This document shows, piece after piece, positions 1 to 41,169 of a stretch of 64,000 bases of DNA; the stretch's first letter is position 1, and the number at the start of each line of letters is the position of its first letter. The notes beneath the pieces are model-generated. The model saw only the letters and a program-made list of their open reading frames with translations, was not told the DNA's origin and did not search any database. The stretch comes from Doris montereyensis. Lineage: Eukaryota > Mollusca > Gastropoda > Nudibranchia > Dorididae. Position numbers and translations under genes: made by a program. Location of the stretch: positions 365,001 through 429,000 of the forward strand of contig JAXRKP010000006.1 of assembly GCA_037039925.1 (NCBI GenBank). The letters run 5' to 3'.

Positions 1-544
1 CTATATTTTTAAACTTTATAAATATAAGACACAAGCTCAGATCATTTTGATAATGTTAGTTCGAGTTCTGTAAAATAAATTTCATCAAGATTTTAGCGGT
101 TTTCCTTTCAATTTTGTTGCAGTGCTGAGTTAAATTTGACAAACTTTGAGTATAAAGAATACATGTGTATATGTATGTGTGTATGTGTGTGTGTTTGGGT
201 GAGAAAAGGCGAGGGCGTTTGTTGAAATGCTAGATGGTTCATTTTATGTGTATGCTTTGTAAAGGTCTTGAGAAAATGGCCTAAAAAAGTCAAGTGCTCT
301 GTCTTTATAAAGATTACTTTTGATATTAACATTAATTGAACATGATAAATTATATCTTGATGGTACCTGTTAAGTGTTAGTTTTTTAATGTCAGGAGAAA
401 TCAAGCAATTGTTTTGGGGTTTGTTTTACATTTCTCGTAAGTCTGCATTATTTTAATACATGTATAGAAGGAAAAATATTACTCCAGACATAAGGGAGGG
501 GACTAGACAAGGAAAACATCATGAATTGATCCTTTGCAAATTGT

Positions 545-860
545 TTTTGATTTGATTTGGTTTTACCCAAGGTATCATAGAGGTTTTGGCAGGATTTTAA
601 ATTTTGCATTTACTGCCCTGTAAACAGCCAAAAGATCTTTAACATGCACAGAGTGTTGTGGTCTGCATACAGGACCTCCTCTTTTTATTGGGGGGGAGTG
701 GATTTTCACAACCGGGAACAAATTCTCAGCTGGGAAGAAAGTTTGGAGTTGGGACAGAATGTAAGTGACATTTGTGACAAACAAAGACCAAATATGGTTA
801 CATTTTTTTGTGAGACAGGACAACCACTTTTGGTAGTTATGGGTTCATGTAAACAATAAA
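545..860 (+). repeat. SINE-2 family fragment
   Basis: The stretch TGTAAACAGCCAAAAGATCT through CATGCACAGAGTGTTGTG (about 617-660) matches 9330-9375 nearly base for base. It is preceded in both by a GATTTGATTT..TTTTACCC head and followed by a diverged body. The 82-residue antisense and 71-residue sense frames here are incidental. Confidence 0.6.
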
Positions 861-1230
861 TACCATTGTATTAACCATAATGATATTGAAATAACTGTGA
901 ATCTGATAATGATTATGACTCAAAAATCATCAAATGTGTAGTAAGGACAAGATGATTCTGAGCCAATGATATTTCTTCAAGTTAATAGATTTAAGAGTTG
1001 TAAATTTGACTTAGACAACAGTAATTACGCTTCCATTTCAGAACGGGGAAAAATCCTTCATCATATTATATTGCCTCCTGAAATGAACTAGCTGATTAGC
1101 TTTAATTTTACCCATTTAAACTACGAGTCAAGATATCAAGATGCTGGTAGTGGTCACTTAACATTTCCTCAACCGTTTTTATAAGACAGCTGAGGGTTAT
1201 CTCTCACACACAAAAGTATACTTTCTTTCT
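860..1230. other. AT-rich sequence, nothing recognised
   Basis: There is no open frame, repeat match or splice-bounded exon between the SINE-2 fragment and LINE-A copy 1. The stretch 1-544 is likewise AT-rich, with one short GT run at 166-194. Confidence 0.5.
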
Positions 1231-3395
1231 CTTTCTTTATCAGTTCCCATTCTACCTTTCGGTGTATGAGTTCAGATGCCCGAGATGATCTTTCTCCAGG
1301 CTGCCCTGTCCTGGCATTTTCTGTTTCCTTCCAAAAAAGTTAAATTTCTTTGTTTTAATGCCTTTTTATATCTTCTTCCTACTTTCTCCGAGGTCTATCT
1401 CTTGGTCTTTTACCTTCGGTTACCCTAGTTACTAGCATTGTTTTGGTTTTCTTTGCTTTACTCTCATTCCTCTTTTATTTAGTTAATTGTTCATAATGTT
1501 GATATTCGATTGACGGTCACTTTCTGATTTTCCAAACAGAACTAAATCATCGGCAAATGAAAGCATTGATACATTTACTGATTTGAGCTTCCACATACCT
1601 GCATCCATTTTCTTCATTTTTGAGGATGCCTTTGCGATTGAATCCTTAAATGTGGTAAACAAAAGAGGATTTAGGCTACAACCGTGTCTTACCCCTATAT
1701 CTATATCAAATTCTGCAGATATGCTTCCAGCTACTCTCACTGCACATGTTGGTTTATTATAAAAACTTTTAATGGCTTCTATTAAATTTTGGTCTACATT
1801 GTGTTCTTTTAAGGAATGTCATAGTTCGTCCCTCCTCACAGTGTCAAATGCTTTTCCTAAGTCAATAAAACACAGATGCAAGTTAATGTTTCTCTCAAGG
1901 AATTTTTCTATTATTTGTCTAAATGTAAATATGTAGTCTTGTACACTTCTTCCTGGTCTAAATCCACTCTGATGCTCTTCAATCTGATCCTCTACTCTTT
2001 TCCTTAATCTCATTTCCAGTGTCCTGGCATATACTTTTCCTGGAATGCTAAGTACTGATATCCTTCTATAGTTTGAGCATTCCATTGTTGATCCTTTCTT
2101 ATGTATTGGTACTATTGTTCCCTTTTTCCAGTCATCTGGCACTTGTTTGGACTTCCATGCTTGTTAGCATATTGCATGTAGTAGTTTGTCTGCCTCTCTC
2201 CCTTGGTTTTTAATCATTTCTGGATAAACTTGATCTGCTCCTGGGGCTTTTCCTTATTTCACTTTTCTTATAGCTATTTGGATTTCTTCCATTGATATAC
2301 ATCTTATAAATTTCCAACTGTCTAGTAGCTTTTCTTGCCTTTTATGCACTAGGAAGGCTACTCCTGCTCTAGCTCTATCTTTGACATCTACTCCTGAGAA
2401 GATTAAAATATGATTCGGTCCTACAGTTTCTATTCCTTGTCCTTTTTTCTATGTTTCTGTAAGGGCCAAAATATCTACTTTAAATTTCCCCATTTCTTCC
2501 ACTAATTCTTATTCTTTTCCATTTATTGCCCTAACATTTCATATTCAAAAATCACAGTCCGTATTTGTTCCCAAGTTCGTCTTCGAAAGATCAAGCCAGT
2601 TGCATTATATTTATTTCTCTGAATCTGTTTGATTTTGGATAAACAGGGATTAGCTGGAGCCTAGGTAGATGGTGGGGTTGTCGCCTTGAGGCTCCCTAAC
2701 AGGCCTTGTTATTTTCTGTCAGGGTTAATTCCTTAGTCTTTAGTCAATCAAGACCAGCCTGCAAGGCAGCGGGTTGTTATTTTCTGTCAGAGTTAACTCC
2801 CTTAGCATCTGGTCAACCAAGACCGGCCTGCAAGGCAGCAGGTTGTTTTCTGTCAGGGTTAATTTCCTTAGCCTTTGGTCAGCCAAGACCGACCTGCAAG
2901 GCAGCAGGAGACTCATGGAGGGCGGGATCTTGTACCCTCCCCCTCCCCTTCCCCCGTACAGGTGCTTACCTGTCCACTGCCCGGACTGCAAGGCAGCAGG
3001 TTGTTATTTTCTGTCAGGGTTAACTCCCTTAGCCTTGGTCAACCAAGACCGGCCTGCAAGGCAACAGGTTGTTTTCTGTCAGGGTTAATTTCCTTAGACT
3101 TTGGTCTGCCAAGACCGACCTGCAGCAGGAGACTTGTGGAGGGCGGGATTGTATTTTCCCTTGTCAGTGGTCCACTGCCGGACTCAAGGCAGCAGGTTGT
3201 TATTTTCTGTCAGGGTTAACTTTGGCCTTTGGTCAATCAAGACCGGCCTGCAAGGCAGCAGATTGTTTTCTGTCAGGGTTAATTCCCTTAGACTTTGGTC
3301 TGCCAAGACCGACCTGGCAGCAGGAGACTCGTGGAGGGCGGGATCATCTACCCCCCCCTCCCCCCGTACAGGTGCTTACCTGTCCACTGCCCGGA
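1230..3395 (-). mobile_element. LINE-A copy 1: decayed non-LTR retrotransposon with tandem 5' monomers
   Basis: On the minus strand the order is 5' monomers (3395-2703), leader, start of an AP-type endonuclease (about 2560-2340, with NGKE and KVDILALTET-like text in broken frames), then reverse transcriptase. RT blocks are clear: DDWKKGTIVPIHKKGS, NYRRISVLSIPGKVYARTLE, EEHQSGFRPGRSVQDYIFTF, CFIDLGKAFDTVRRDEL and the catalytic FADDLVLFGKSE. The C-terminal half of the endonuclease is deleted. Frameshifts split the RT at about 1740-1820. The 3' part (1240-1440) matches the 3' ends at 4.2, 4.9 and 21.5 kb. The clade is uncertain; the tail (LRWFGHVNRM, seen in other copies) is shared with RTE-like LINEs. 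Confidence 0.88.
2703..3395 (-). repeat. Tandem monomers at the 5' side of LINE-A copy 1
   Basis: A 60-80-base motif containing TCTGTCAGGGTTAA, a TTGGTCAACCAAGACC-type core and CTGCAAGGCAGCAG recurs seven times. Monomers are arranged in higher-order units beginning at 2771, 2998 and 3194 (periods 227 and 196). Each unit has a long monomer, a short monomer and a spacer with GGAGGGCGGGAT, and in at least two units GTACAGGTGCTTACCTGTCC. The same motifs flank two other LINE-A copies on the same side, so they belong to the element rather than to the site. Confidence 0.85.
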
Positions 3396-3639
3396 CAAAA
3401 GTATACTACAGGAACTTAAAGACTCATGATGATGTTGTGTTAGATCCTGTCTCCGAAAGAGGATGCTTCTTGACAATAGAAATGTTCAGATGAAACTTGA
3501 ACCACAAATCTTGTGCCTGTGAGTGTTAAGTCAAATTTGTTCAGTTAGCCCTTCATATAAATTCCTGTTGATATGAGAAATGGTCAAATTGAGCATAAAG
3601 CATTTTTTTGTTGGGGGTTTTTTTGCTTTCTATTTCAAG

Positions 3640-3789
3640 TTGATTTTGCTGAATATCACCCCTCTAAAGAAAGAGAGCTCATGGCTGGATTTGTCGATGC
3701 AGACAGGCATTCTCGGAGCCGCTAATGTCACTTAATATGCAATCAAGTGGTGCTGAAGCAACCATTGATTTTCGTGATGCAATAAGAGG
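3640..3789 (+). CDS. Possible upstream exon of host gene 1
   Basis: A pyrimidine-rich tract ending in TTTCAAG precedes an open stretch starting DFAEYHPSKERELMAG. A frame change near 3712-3718 gives a second open stretch (MSLNMQSSGAEATIDF) that ends at AGAGG followed by gtttgt. The end phase leaves two bases, which is what the HAKKT frame at the start of exon 7750 requires. No known domain is recognised. The frameshift and weak donor keep this tentative. It could also be chance open sequence between repeats. Confidence 0.28.
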
Positions 3790-4149
3790 GTTTGTTTTCC
3801 AGAACGCTTTGCCAGTATTCTTTGATAAATATCTCCTTAAAACTCAGAGCTTTATTTAAAAAACAAATGGAAAAAAGAAATTTATATGGAAACTCTGTGG
3901 TCCTTGCTATTTACAAAAATAATTTCATTGATATATTAGCTTTATTAAGGCCATATTTATTCTTACTTGTATGCTTCTCTGCAACATGATTAATTTTTTA
4001 GTCCTGCCACCATAATTTTCCCTGATATTGTTCCATCCCCCAACCCTTGTTTTATTTTGTTTCTTGCTTTTGTCATTTATTCTGCTTGACCTTTGTATTT
4101 ACCTTTCTTACCCATCTGTTCCCTGCCTTAACCCTGTTTTCCCCAGGCG

Positions 4150-4345
4150 TTTAAAAAAGCTATTCTTCTTTCTTTATCTGTTGCCTTTCTTCTTTCTGAT
4201 TTAGATGCGTGAAATGATCTTTCTCCAGGCTACTCTGTCCTAACCTATTTTGTTTCCTTCCATGAAAGTTAAATTTCTTTGCTTTAGTGCCTCTTTTATA
4301 TCTCCTTCCCACTTTCTCCGAAGTCTGCTTTTTATTTTTTTTATC
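4150..4345 (-). mobile_element. LINE-A 3' end fragment
   Basis: Bases around 4200-4330 (GAAATGATCTTTCTCCAGGC and following) match the 3' ends at 1270-1400 and 5050-5180, and, in reverse, 21640-21780. No coding potential remains. It is separated from copy 2 by a CR1-like fragment. Confidence 0.7.
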
Positions 4346-4429
4346 TTGCTTTAGCTTTAGGTTTACAAACCTTTAAATGCCCTGTGTGATAAGATAAATG
4401 GTAGTTTACAATTTCATATCTGAGAAAAA

Positions 4430-4910
4430 TATGAGATAAGTCCGGAGTTAATCATCATACAAAAAACGTAGACCCATTGATTCCTTTGTCTAGTCAATTT
4501 TTGAAATTGTTTAAGGAAGAAGCATTTTTAGTTTGGAATTCGAGCGAATTCCAAAAAAGATACTGATTTATATATGAAATAGTTCTTTATTATGTGTGTA
4601 TTATGTCTAGATATATTCATTTTTAGTTTATCTCCTCTTGTAGTATTTTGAGAGTATTCAAAAAGACGAGTGTGATCAATTTCATCAATCTAATGGACAA
4701 TTTTATATAGCTGCATTAGATCACCACACTTATGGCAATATTTAAGAGTTGAGAGATTAAGTATCTTTCATCATATTAATAATTCTGTAACTCAGGAACC
4801 ATCCTTGTAGCACACTGTTGGACATTTTCAATGATTATCGATCGTCTTTTGAACAAGGGACTCTAAATGCAATTGCCATATTCTAGAATTTGCCGGAAAA
4901 TGTTCTCTAA
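4430..4910 (-). mobile_element. CR1/L2-type LINE fragment, RT C-terminal region
   Basis: Translating the minus strand across several frames gives the post-catalytic region of a CR1-like RT: YGNCIWSPLFKR-like text, then IIENVQQCATRMVPELQN, LKYRR and RGDLMQLYKI-like blocks, and NSLPSF near the end. These are typical of the thumb region in CR1/L2/Rex elements. The catalytic core is absent and the frame is broken many times. It lies between two LINE-A pieces, suggesting nested insertion. Confidence 0.6.
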
Positions 4911-6395
4911 TCATTCGTTCTGTTTACATGCCCAAACCATCTGAGTTAATATATTTCTATCTAAGTCTGTATGCCATCTGTCTTGGTTTGATGTCTTATT
5001 GTTCTTTGTTCATCAGTTTCCATTCTACCTTCCAGTGTATGGGTTTAGAACTAGATGCCCGAAATGATCTTTCTCCAGGCTGCTTTGCCCTGGCATTTTC
5101 TGTTTCCTTCAGTGAAAGTTATATTTCTTTGCTTTAATCCGCTTTATATCTCCTTCACACTTTCTCCGAGGTCTACCTTTTGGTACTTTACCTTGGGTTT
5201 TAGTATTGTATACTGATTGAGCTATACTCATTTCATTCATTGTGTTTACATGCCCAAACCATCCGAGTTAAATTATTTCTATCTTAGTTTTAGTGCCATC
5301 TGCTTTGGTTTGATCTCTTATTGTTGTGTTTCTGATTTTGTCTCTTTTAGTTTTCCTTACTGCTCTTTTGAGATATTTAATTTCAGTTGCTTATACTCTA
5401 CTGTATTCCCTACTGTCTAGAGTTTAGGTTTCACTGCCATAGAGGAGGGTAGGACAATAAAGTGTGTTGTTAACTGCCATTTTGTTTTTTGTTGATAATT
5501 CTTATTTACCTATAAATGACTTTCCTAAATGATTATCGATTGTCATTGCCTTTTGGATTATCTGGCTGATTTCTTCTCTTAGTCTTCCCTCTCAGTTAAT
5601 CATTACTTCTTGGTAATTTTAGCTTAAAACTTGTTCTAATCTGTCTTTGCCCAGTTTAAGATTGTGTGCTTTAGCTTCCCTAGTTACTAGCATAGTTTTT
5701 GGGTTTTTTTGCATTTACTTTCATTCCACTTTTATTATATTCATTATTCAGCATGTCAATATTATATTGAAAGTCACTTTCTGATTTTCCACATAGAGCT
5801 AAATCATCAGCAAATTAAAACATTGATAGGTTTACTAGTTTGAGCTTTAACATACCTACATTCATTTCTTCATTTTTGATGTCTTTTGCGACTAAATCCA
5901 TAAATCTGTTAAATAAAAGACGGTATAAAATACAACCCTGTCTAACTCCTATATCTACATCAAATTCTTCAGATAAATTTTCAGCTACTGTCACTGCACA
6001 TGTTGATTTATTGTAAAAACTTTTAATAGTTTCTATCAAATTTTGTTCTACATTATGTTCTTGTAAAGAATGCCATAATTCATCCCTCCTCACAGTGACA
6101 AATGCTTTTCTAAGTCAATAGAACAAAGGTGTAAGTCAATGTTTCTTGCAATGAATGGTCCTACTTTTTCTAGTCTTTGTCCTTTTTTCTTTGTTTCTTT
6201 GATAGCCAAAATATCTACTTTGAATGTTTCTAATTCTTCAGTTTATTCTAACTCTTTTCCATTTATTGCTCTGTCTTTCCATGTTCCAAAAATCAAATCC
6301 GTGTTCATTTCCAAGGTCGTCTTCTGAAGTTCAATTCAGTTGCAATATCTTTGGTTCTTTGAATCTACTGTTTAACATCTTTGTATTATTAACAG
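4910..6395 (-). mobile_element. LINE-A copy 2, decayed, with duplicated 3' end
   Basis: Minus-strand RT remnants read MRRDELWHSLQEHNVEQNLI, then STCAVTVAENLSEEFDVDIG and RQGCILYRLLF (5815-6093), matching copies 1 and 3. The 5' part at 6180-6330 encodes the endonuclease start (RAINGKELE, KVDILAIKETKKKGQ). The 3' tail sequence LRWFGHVN is encoded twice, at about 5248-5275 and 4926-4950, so the last about 300 bases are present as two partial copies. The middle of the endonuclease and the N-terminal half of RT are missing. Confidence 0.82.
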
Positions 6396-6404
6396 AGTTA
6401 CTTA

Positions 6405-7690
6405 CTGGTTTAGGCCCGTGGTTCTGGGATGAGCGTAGGCCATCGACGACACCCTGCCATCACATTCTATTCTGGGCTGCCTGCTGAATTCCTGTCCAGT
6501 TTGTTCCCTGCATCCTTATCTGCTCTTCAGTGTCTCACCTCCAGGTGCTGTGAGGTCGGCCTCTCTTCCTTTTCCCCTGTGGTTTCCAGGTTAGGGACTG
6601 GCATGTGGTGCGGGATGCTGGTTTCACGAGGGTGTGTCCAATCCGATCCCACTTTCTCCGTAGGATCTGTATGGCCACTGGTTCCTGTCCTGTTCACTGC
6701 CAAAGGTCTTCATGCCTTATCTTTTCAGGCCACCTGATCTTTCTTAAAAATGCGCCTCAGACAGGTATTGATAAATGTCTAGATTTTCCTTTGTGTCGTC
6801 CCGACCATTCTCCATGTCTCACAACCATAGAGCAGGACGACTTCACATTTGAATTGAAGATATGTATCTTTGTTTTCATGTATCTCTCTTGAGGCCCAGA
6901 TGTTCTTGAGCATGATAAATGCTGCTCAGGCCTTGCCTATCCTGGCTGTGACATCCCTATCAGTGCGCCCCCCCGCTTGTCAACCACACTTCCCAAGTAC
7001 ACAAATGAGTCTACTTACCTGATGGGTTCTCCACCAATTGTGACCAAAGTACTGACAGTGGTGTTTATCTTCATCAGCTCTGTCTTCTTCTCATTGATCT
7101 TCAGCACTGTCCATGCTGACGTTGTCTCAAGGTGGGTGGTCTTGTCCTGCATCTGTGTGCGATTGTGAGAGAGCAGTGCTAGGTCAAGGTCGTCAAGCTG
7201 TGTCTAGAGTGTCCACTGTATCCCATTGTTCCTACCTCTAGTTGTGGTTTCATGATCCAGTCTATTACCAGGAGGAAGAGGAGAGTGACAGCAAACATCT
7301 CTGACGTACTCCAGTCTTCACCTCAAAATGGCCTGCATGGACAACCCTGCAGCTCATATCCTGATAATTGCACTGGATGAGGGAGATATTTTCTCTGGAT
7401 ATCCATGTCTGAGTAGTTTCCATAATGTGTCTTTATCTTCGCTGTCAAAGGCCTTTTCGTAGTCAATAAAGTTGATGTAAAGGAGGGAGCTCCATTCCAA
7501 GGACTACTCAATGATTATCCTGAGACTGGCAATCTGGTCGGCACAGGATCTGTTCCGCCCGAAAGCCTACCTCCTTCATTTTCTCCAATAAGACTGTTGA
7601 GAACCTTCCCTGGCACTGACAGGAGCATAATTTGGAATCAATTGGTAAGGTTGATCTGAAATTTCCTCTGTGCTTCTTTGTTCCCGGGTA
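6405..7690 (-). mobile_element. RTE-like LINE copy, RT and C-terminal region
   Basis: The minus strand, read across frameshifts, gives RSCADQIASLRIIIE, then LYINFIDYEKAFDS, LWKLLRH, MSCRVVHAGHFEVKTGVRQ, a YLGS-like block at about 6990, GHTL near 6630 and GKRKRGRP near 6570. This order and the FIDYEKAFDS signature are those of RTE-type LINEs widespread in molluscs, corals and fish. The catalytic ADD region is degraded. The element ends about 60 bases before the exon at 7750. No open frame longer than about 60 codons survives. Confidence 0.82.
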
Positions 7691-7749
7691 TCTGAGCGTT
7701 GTATCTGATTGTTAACAGAGTGCAAAGAATTATTATCTTTTTTTCTCAG

Positions 7750-37982
<30,233 letters not shown>

Positions 37983-38043
37983 TCGTTAAAGTGTGGTTAA
38001 AGTGTGGTTGTGTTGTTTTGATGTACGTTTGGTTGGGGTTTTT

Positions 38044-38265
38044 TATGGCAGAGAAAAAAGTATACTACAGCTATTTGTCTACGTATTGGGGTTTTTTTAT
38101 GGCAGGGTAAGGAAGTATACTGCAGCTATTTTTCTACGCATTGTTTTTTTTTTTATTGCAAGGAAAGAAAGTATACTACAGCTTTTTGTCTATGCATTGG
38201 GGGGGGGGGGGATTATGGCAGGGTAAGTAAGTATACTGCAGCTATTTATCCACCACGGTAACATT
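38044..38265 (+). repeat. 54-60-bp tandem repeat in the 3' UTR
   Basis: Four units start at 38044, 38098, 38154 and 38214. Each has TATGGCAG or a close variant, AAGTATACTACAGCTATTT (or TGCAG) and a TCTACGCATTG end followed by a poly(T) or poly(G) run. The array starts about 60 bases after the host-gene stop codon and would be transcribed. Confidence 0.85.
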
Positions 38266-38471
38266 CTTTTAGTTTAAAAATTTGCTTTTCTTGTCATCTG
38301 CAGTCAATGGATGAAATAGTAACATTAAAAAAAGAAAGATGTTAACATTTCACGTGCAAGGCAAAATTAAAACTCTAGTGTGCAAACGAGATACAGAATA
38401 TTTTCAGTAGATGATTTTTCATAAATTGTCAGATTTCTTCTTACTGTCCACCATTTTAAAATAATCAATTA

Positions 38472-38477
38472 AATAAA
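38472..38477 (+). promoter_or_regulatory. Candidate polyadenylation signal of host gene 1
   Basis: AATAAA occurs 490 bases after the stop codon, downstream of the 54-60-bp tandem repeat and before a 374-bp tandem duplication. It is a match to the signal only; the cleavage site is not visible and later signals may be used. Confidence 0.3.
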
Positions 38478-38586
38478 GGATTTACATTTAGGCACAAAGA
38501 AGATTTAATTACCAGAATGTTGATACATGCAGGAGTGTGGGAGTAGCGCTGAAACTATAAGGGGTTTCCTGCAACTGTTGCAGTAA

Positions 38587-39316
38587 CAGCACTCAGTAAA
38601 AACTTCAGTTTTTTATTTATTTCTTTTGTGGTTCCCTAAAATTTTACAAATTGTGCCTATTGAAATGAACTTCAACTAATGTTCTGATGACATAGAATAT
38701 TTTACACTGTAATATCTGTTGTTCAATCGTTCGGTTTGGTTCACATTATAAGGTAGTGTATATTCTGTATATGAGTAAAAATGTCTTAGTTGTGACAAAT
38801 GTACAATTTATTTCATACTCACAGTTAACCCTCAGGAGGCAGAAGTTCCTCTTAATTCATTGATTTATCCAAATTTGTTCAATTTACTGAAACAAAACTT
38901 AAATTTTGCCACTTTTTAATAATAATTTTACAACAAATGCAATGTGTCAATATGTAGTGACAGCACTCAGTAAAAACTTCAGTTTTTACTTCTTTCTTTT
39001 GTGGTGCTTAAAATTTTACCAATTGTGCCTATTGAAATGAACTTCAACTAATGTTGTGATGACATAGAATATTTTACACTGTAATATCTGTTGTTCAATC
39101 GTTTGGTTTGGTTCACATTATAAGGTAGTGTATATTGTGTGTATGAGTAAAAATGTCTTAGTCGTGACAAGTGTACAATTTACTTCATACTCACAGGAGG
39201 CAGAAGTTCCTCTTAATTCACTGATTTATCAAAATTTGTTCAATTTATTGAAACAAAACTAAAGTTTTGCCACTTTTTAATAATGATCTTACAACAGATG
39301 CAATATGTCAATATGG
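38587..39316 (+). repeat. 374-bp direct tandem duplication
   Basis: CAGCACTCAGTAAAAACTTC begins both units (38587 and 38961). They stay similar to GCAATRTGTCAATATG, with roughly 5-10 percent difference plus a 10-base indel (GTTAACCCTC only in unit 1). It lies downstream of the first candidate polyadenylation signal of host gene 1. Confidence 0.9.
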
Positions 39317-39939
39317 TTATTTTGATTCTACTAATTATAGTATTTTAATTTTATGTTGCAATGTAGGAGTTTATTTTTCTCTGTAAAATAAGTTTATAGA
39401 AGTTCAGATAACACCTTTAATGTCCCCTTTATGAAAGAACAAAAGAAGAGAAAGAAAGAGAGAAAGAAATTGACTTCAAAACTGTTTTAAATACAGTAGT
39501 AAGTTATGTTTCGAAATCTTAATTTTGATATGACAATGAGAAAGAACAAACCATTTTGTGGGCCAAAGATGGTTCTGAGATTTTTGTTTTGTTTTATTGT
39601 AAAGTTCAAAAGAATATCACTCAGTTGATCTCTGTAGATATGTTATATTGGTGAGAATTTGATTCAGCTTGAAAAATATGTTAACTTGGTTGTGTGAATA
39701 TGTAAATGTGAGAATTTTTTGTGATGGAGCAAATTTTAAACCATGTTTACTTCAGCGTGTCTGACTAGACAAAAGGAAACAGCCAATGACTCAATGAGAC
39801 TAGCAGGCCTATTCAAAATGGCACAGTTTCCTTATCTGTTTATCAATCTGTCTGTCTGTCATCCATTCATTCATCTATCTGTCTATATATCAAGTTATCC
39901 TTTTCTTTTTGTATGTAAATAATGATAATAATCATGATA

Positions 39940-39970
39940 AAATAATGATAATAATAATAATAATAATAAC

Positions 39971-40033
<63 letters not shown>

Positions 40034-40036
40034 AAA
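39940..40036 (+). repeat. (AAT)n/(GAT)n microsatellite
   Basis: A run of AAT/ATA trinucleotides with GAT interruptions. Frames through it are homopolymeric Ile or Leu and are not genes. Confidence 0.95.
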
Positions 40037-40229
40037 AATAATGGATCTAGATCTATATATAATGGACGAATTGGATCATGTAGCACTGAATCAGATTTTG
40101 ATGCGTTAAGCAAAAACCTTAAAATTGGCTTCTATTCATTTTCATTGATTGGAAGGGTTAAAAAATATCGGTTTTATTTATAAACCACTCATATGAACTA
40201 AAGAGCAAAATAAGAAGAGTCAAGATTTT

Positions 40230-40870
40230 TACGTTATTAAACAACAGGAAACCAACTGGTATAGACACAGTCAATCCATTCAAACTAAATGCAGATTGGT
40301 TGCACTTACAATCTAAAGCTAGAGGATCATCACCCCCGAAAGAAGAAAAGAAATCTCCAACCGACAGAGACAGAAGGACAGATAGACAAAAGGAACAGAT
40401 AGGTAAGCAAGTTCAAGCCTTCCATGAGAGTTACAAAAAACACTTAATTGCAATGGAAAGAACAACAAAAGCAAATGACCTTTTGGCCTTCCTTAGATAG
40501 AAGAAACCTTTACAACTGTCCTCAAAATGTAAAAAAGGAGTGCTTCAAGGCTTTAGTAAAACCAGTCTTAGATTATCGTAGCTGTGTCTGGGACCCACAC
40601 CAACATACCTACATACAAGAAATTGAGAAAGTACGAAAGAATGCAGCCCGCTTTGTAACTTATAATTATACATACACTAAAGGCTGAAATACCAAAACCA
40701 ACATGAACCAATTGCAAAGGATACCTTTAGAAGAACTAGAGCCAGAAATAAAATTAATATTTTCTTTAAGGCTATAAATGGCCCACTGTTTATTCCATTA
40801 GATCATCTTAAACTTAACTCAAGAACAACCAGATCAGGCTGTCAAACATGCATGGTTCCATTTTCAAACA
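40230..40870 (+). mobile_element. CR1/Jockey-like LINE fragment, RT C-terminal region
   Basis: Open text KECFKALVKPVLDYRSCVWD then PHQHTYIQEIEKVRKNAARF matches the connection region after the catalytic core of CR1-like RTs. It continues in another frame as MNQLQRIPLEELEP and KINIFFKAINGPLFIP. No catalytic motif is present. A SINE-2 copy follows. Confidence 0.7.
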
Positions 40871-40929
40871 TTGATTGTCACCTGCACTCGTTTTACCCTA
40901 GTACAGAGGAGACTTGGTTGTCCAGAGAC

Positions 40930-41165
40930 AGTTGAACAATTTTCTCGAGTTTTTTCAAGTAAATTCTACCCCTGGTCCAGGTAGGTCGATCAACACCTAA
41001 TCTCATCTGGAGACGGATGATAAAATGCAGATAACAACACGCTGTACACGTTAAAGATCCCTTGGCTGTTCACGGCAGTCCGGGCAAAAAAATGTTTAAA
41101 TCTACCAAAATCCCTAAGATCATCTTAGTTGTGGATGTGGGTAAATCAAATCAAATCAAAAACCC
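40930..41165 (-). repeat. SINE-2 copy
   Basis: CTACCCCTGGTCCAGGTAGG, CTCATCTGGAGACGGATGA, GTTAAAGATCCCTTGGCTGT and GTTGTGGATGTGGGTAAATC are the reverse of the family at 9243-9495 and match 47440-47630. Confidence 0.72.
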
Positions 41166-41169
41166 TAAT

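Noticed and set aside
2703..3395. CRISPR-like array
   Set aside because: Units are not separated by unique spacers of constant length and they belong to a LINE.
2706..3493. Several overlapping frames of 100-130 codons rich in Pro, Arg and Cys
   Set aside because: They run through the LINE-A 5' monomers; their repeats follow the DNA period, not a protein.
4928..5420. Plus-strand frames starting MPKPSEL
   Set aside because: They are the antisense of the LINE-A tail LRWFGHVN, present twice.
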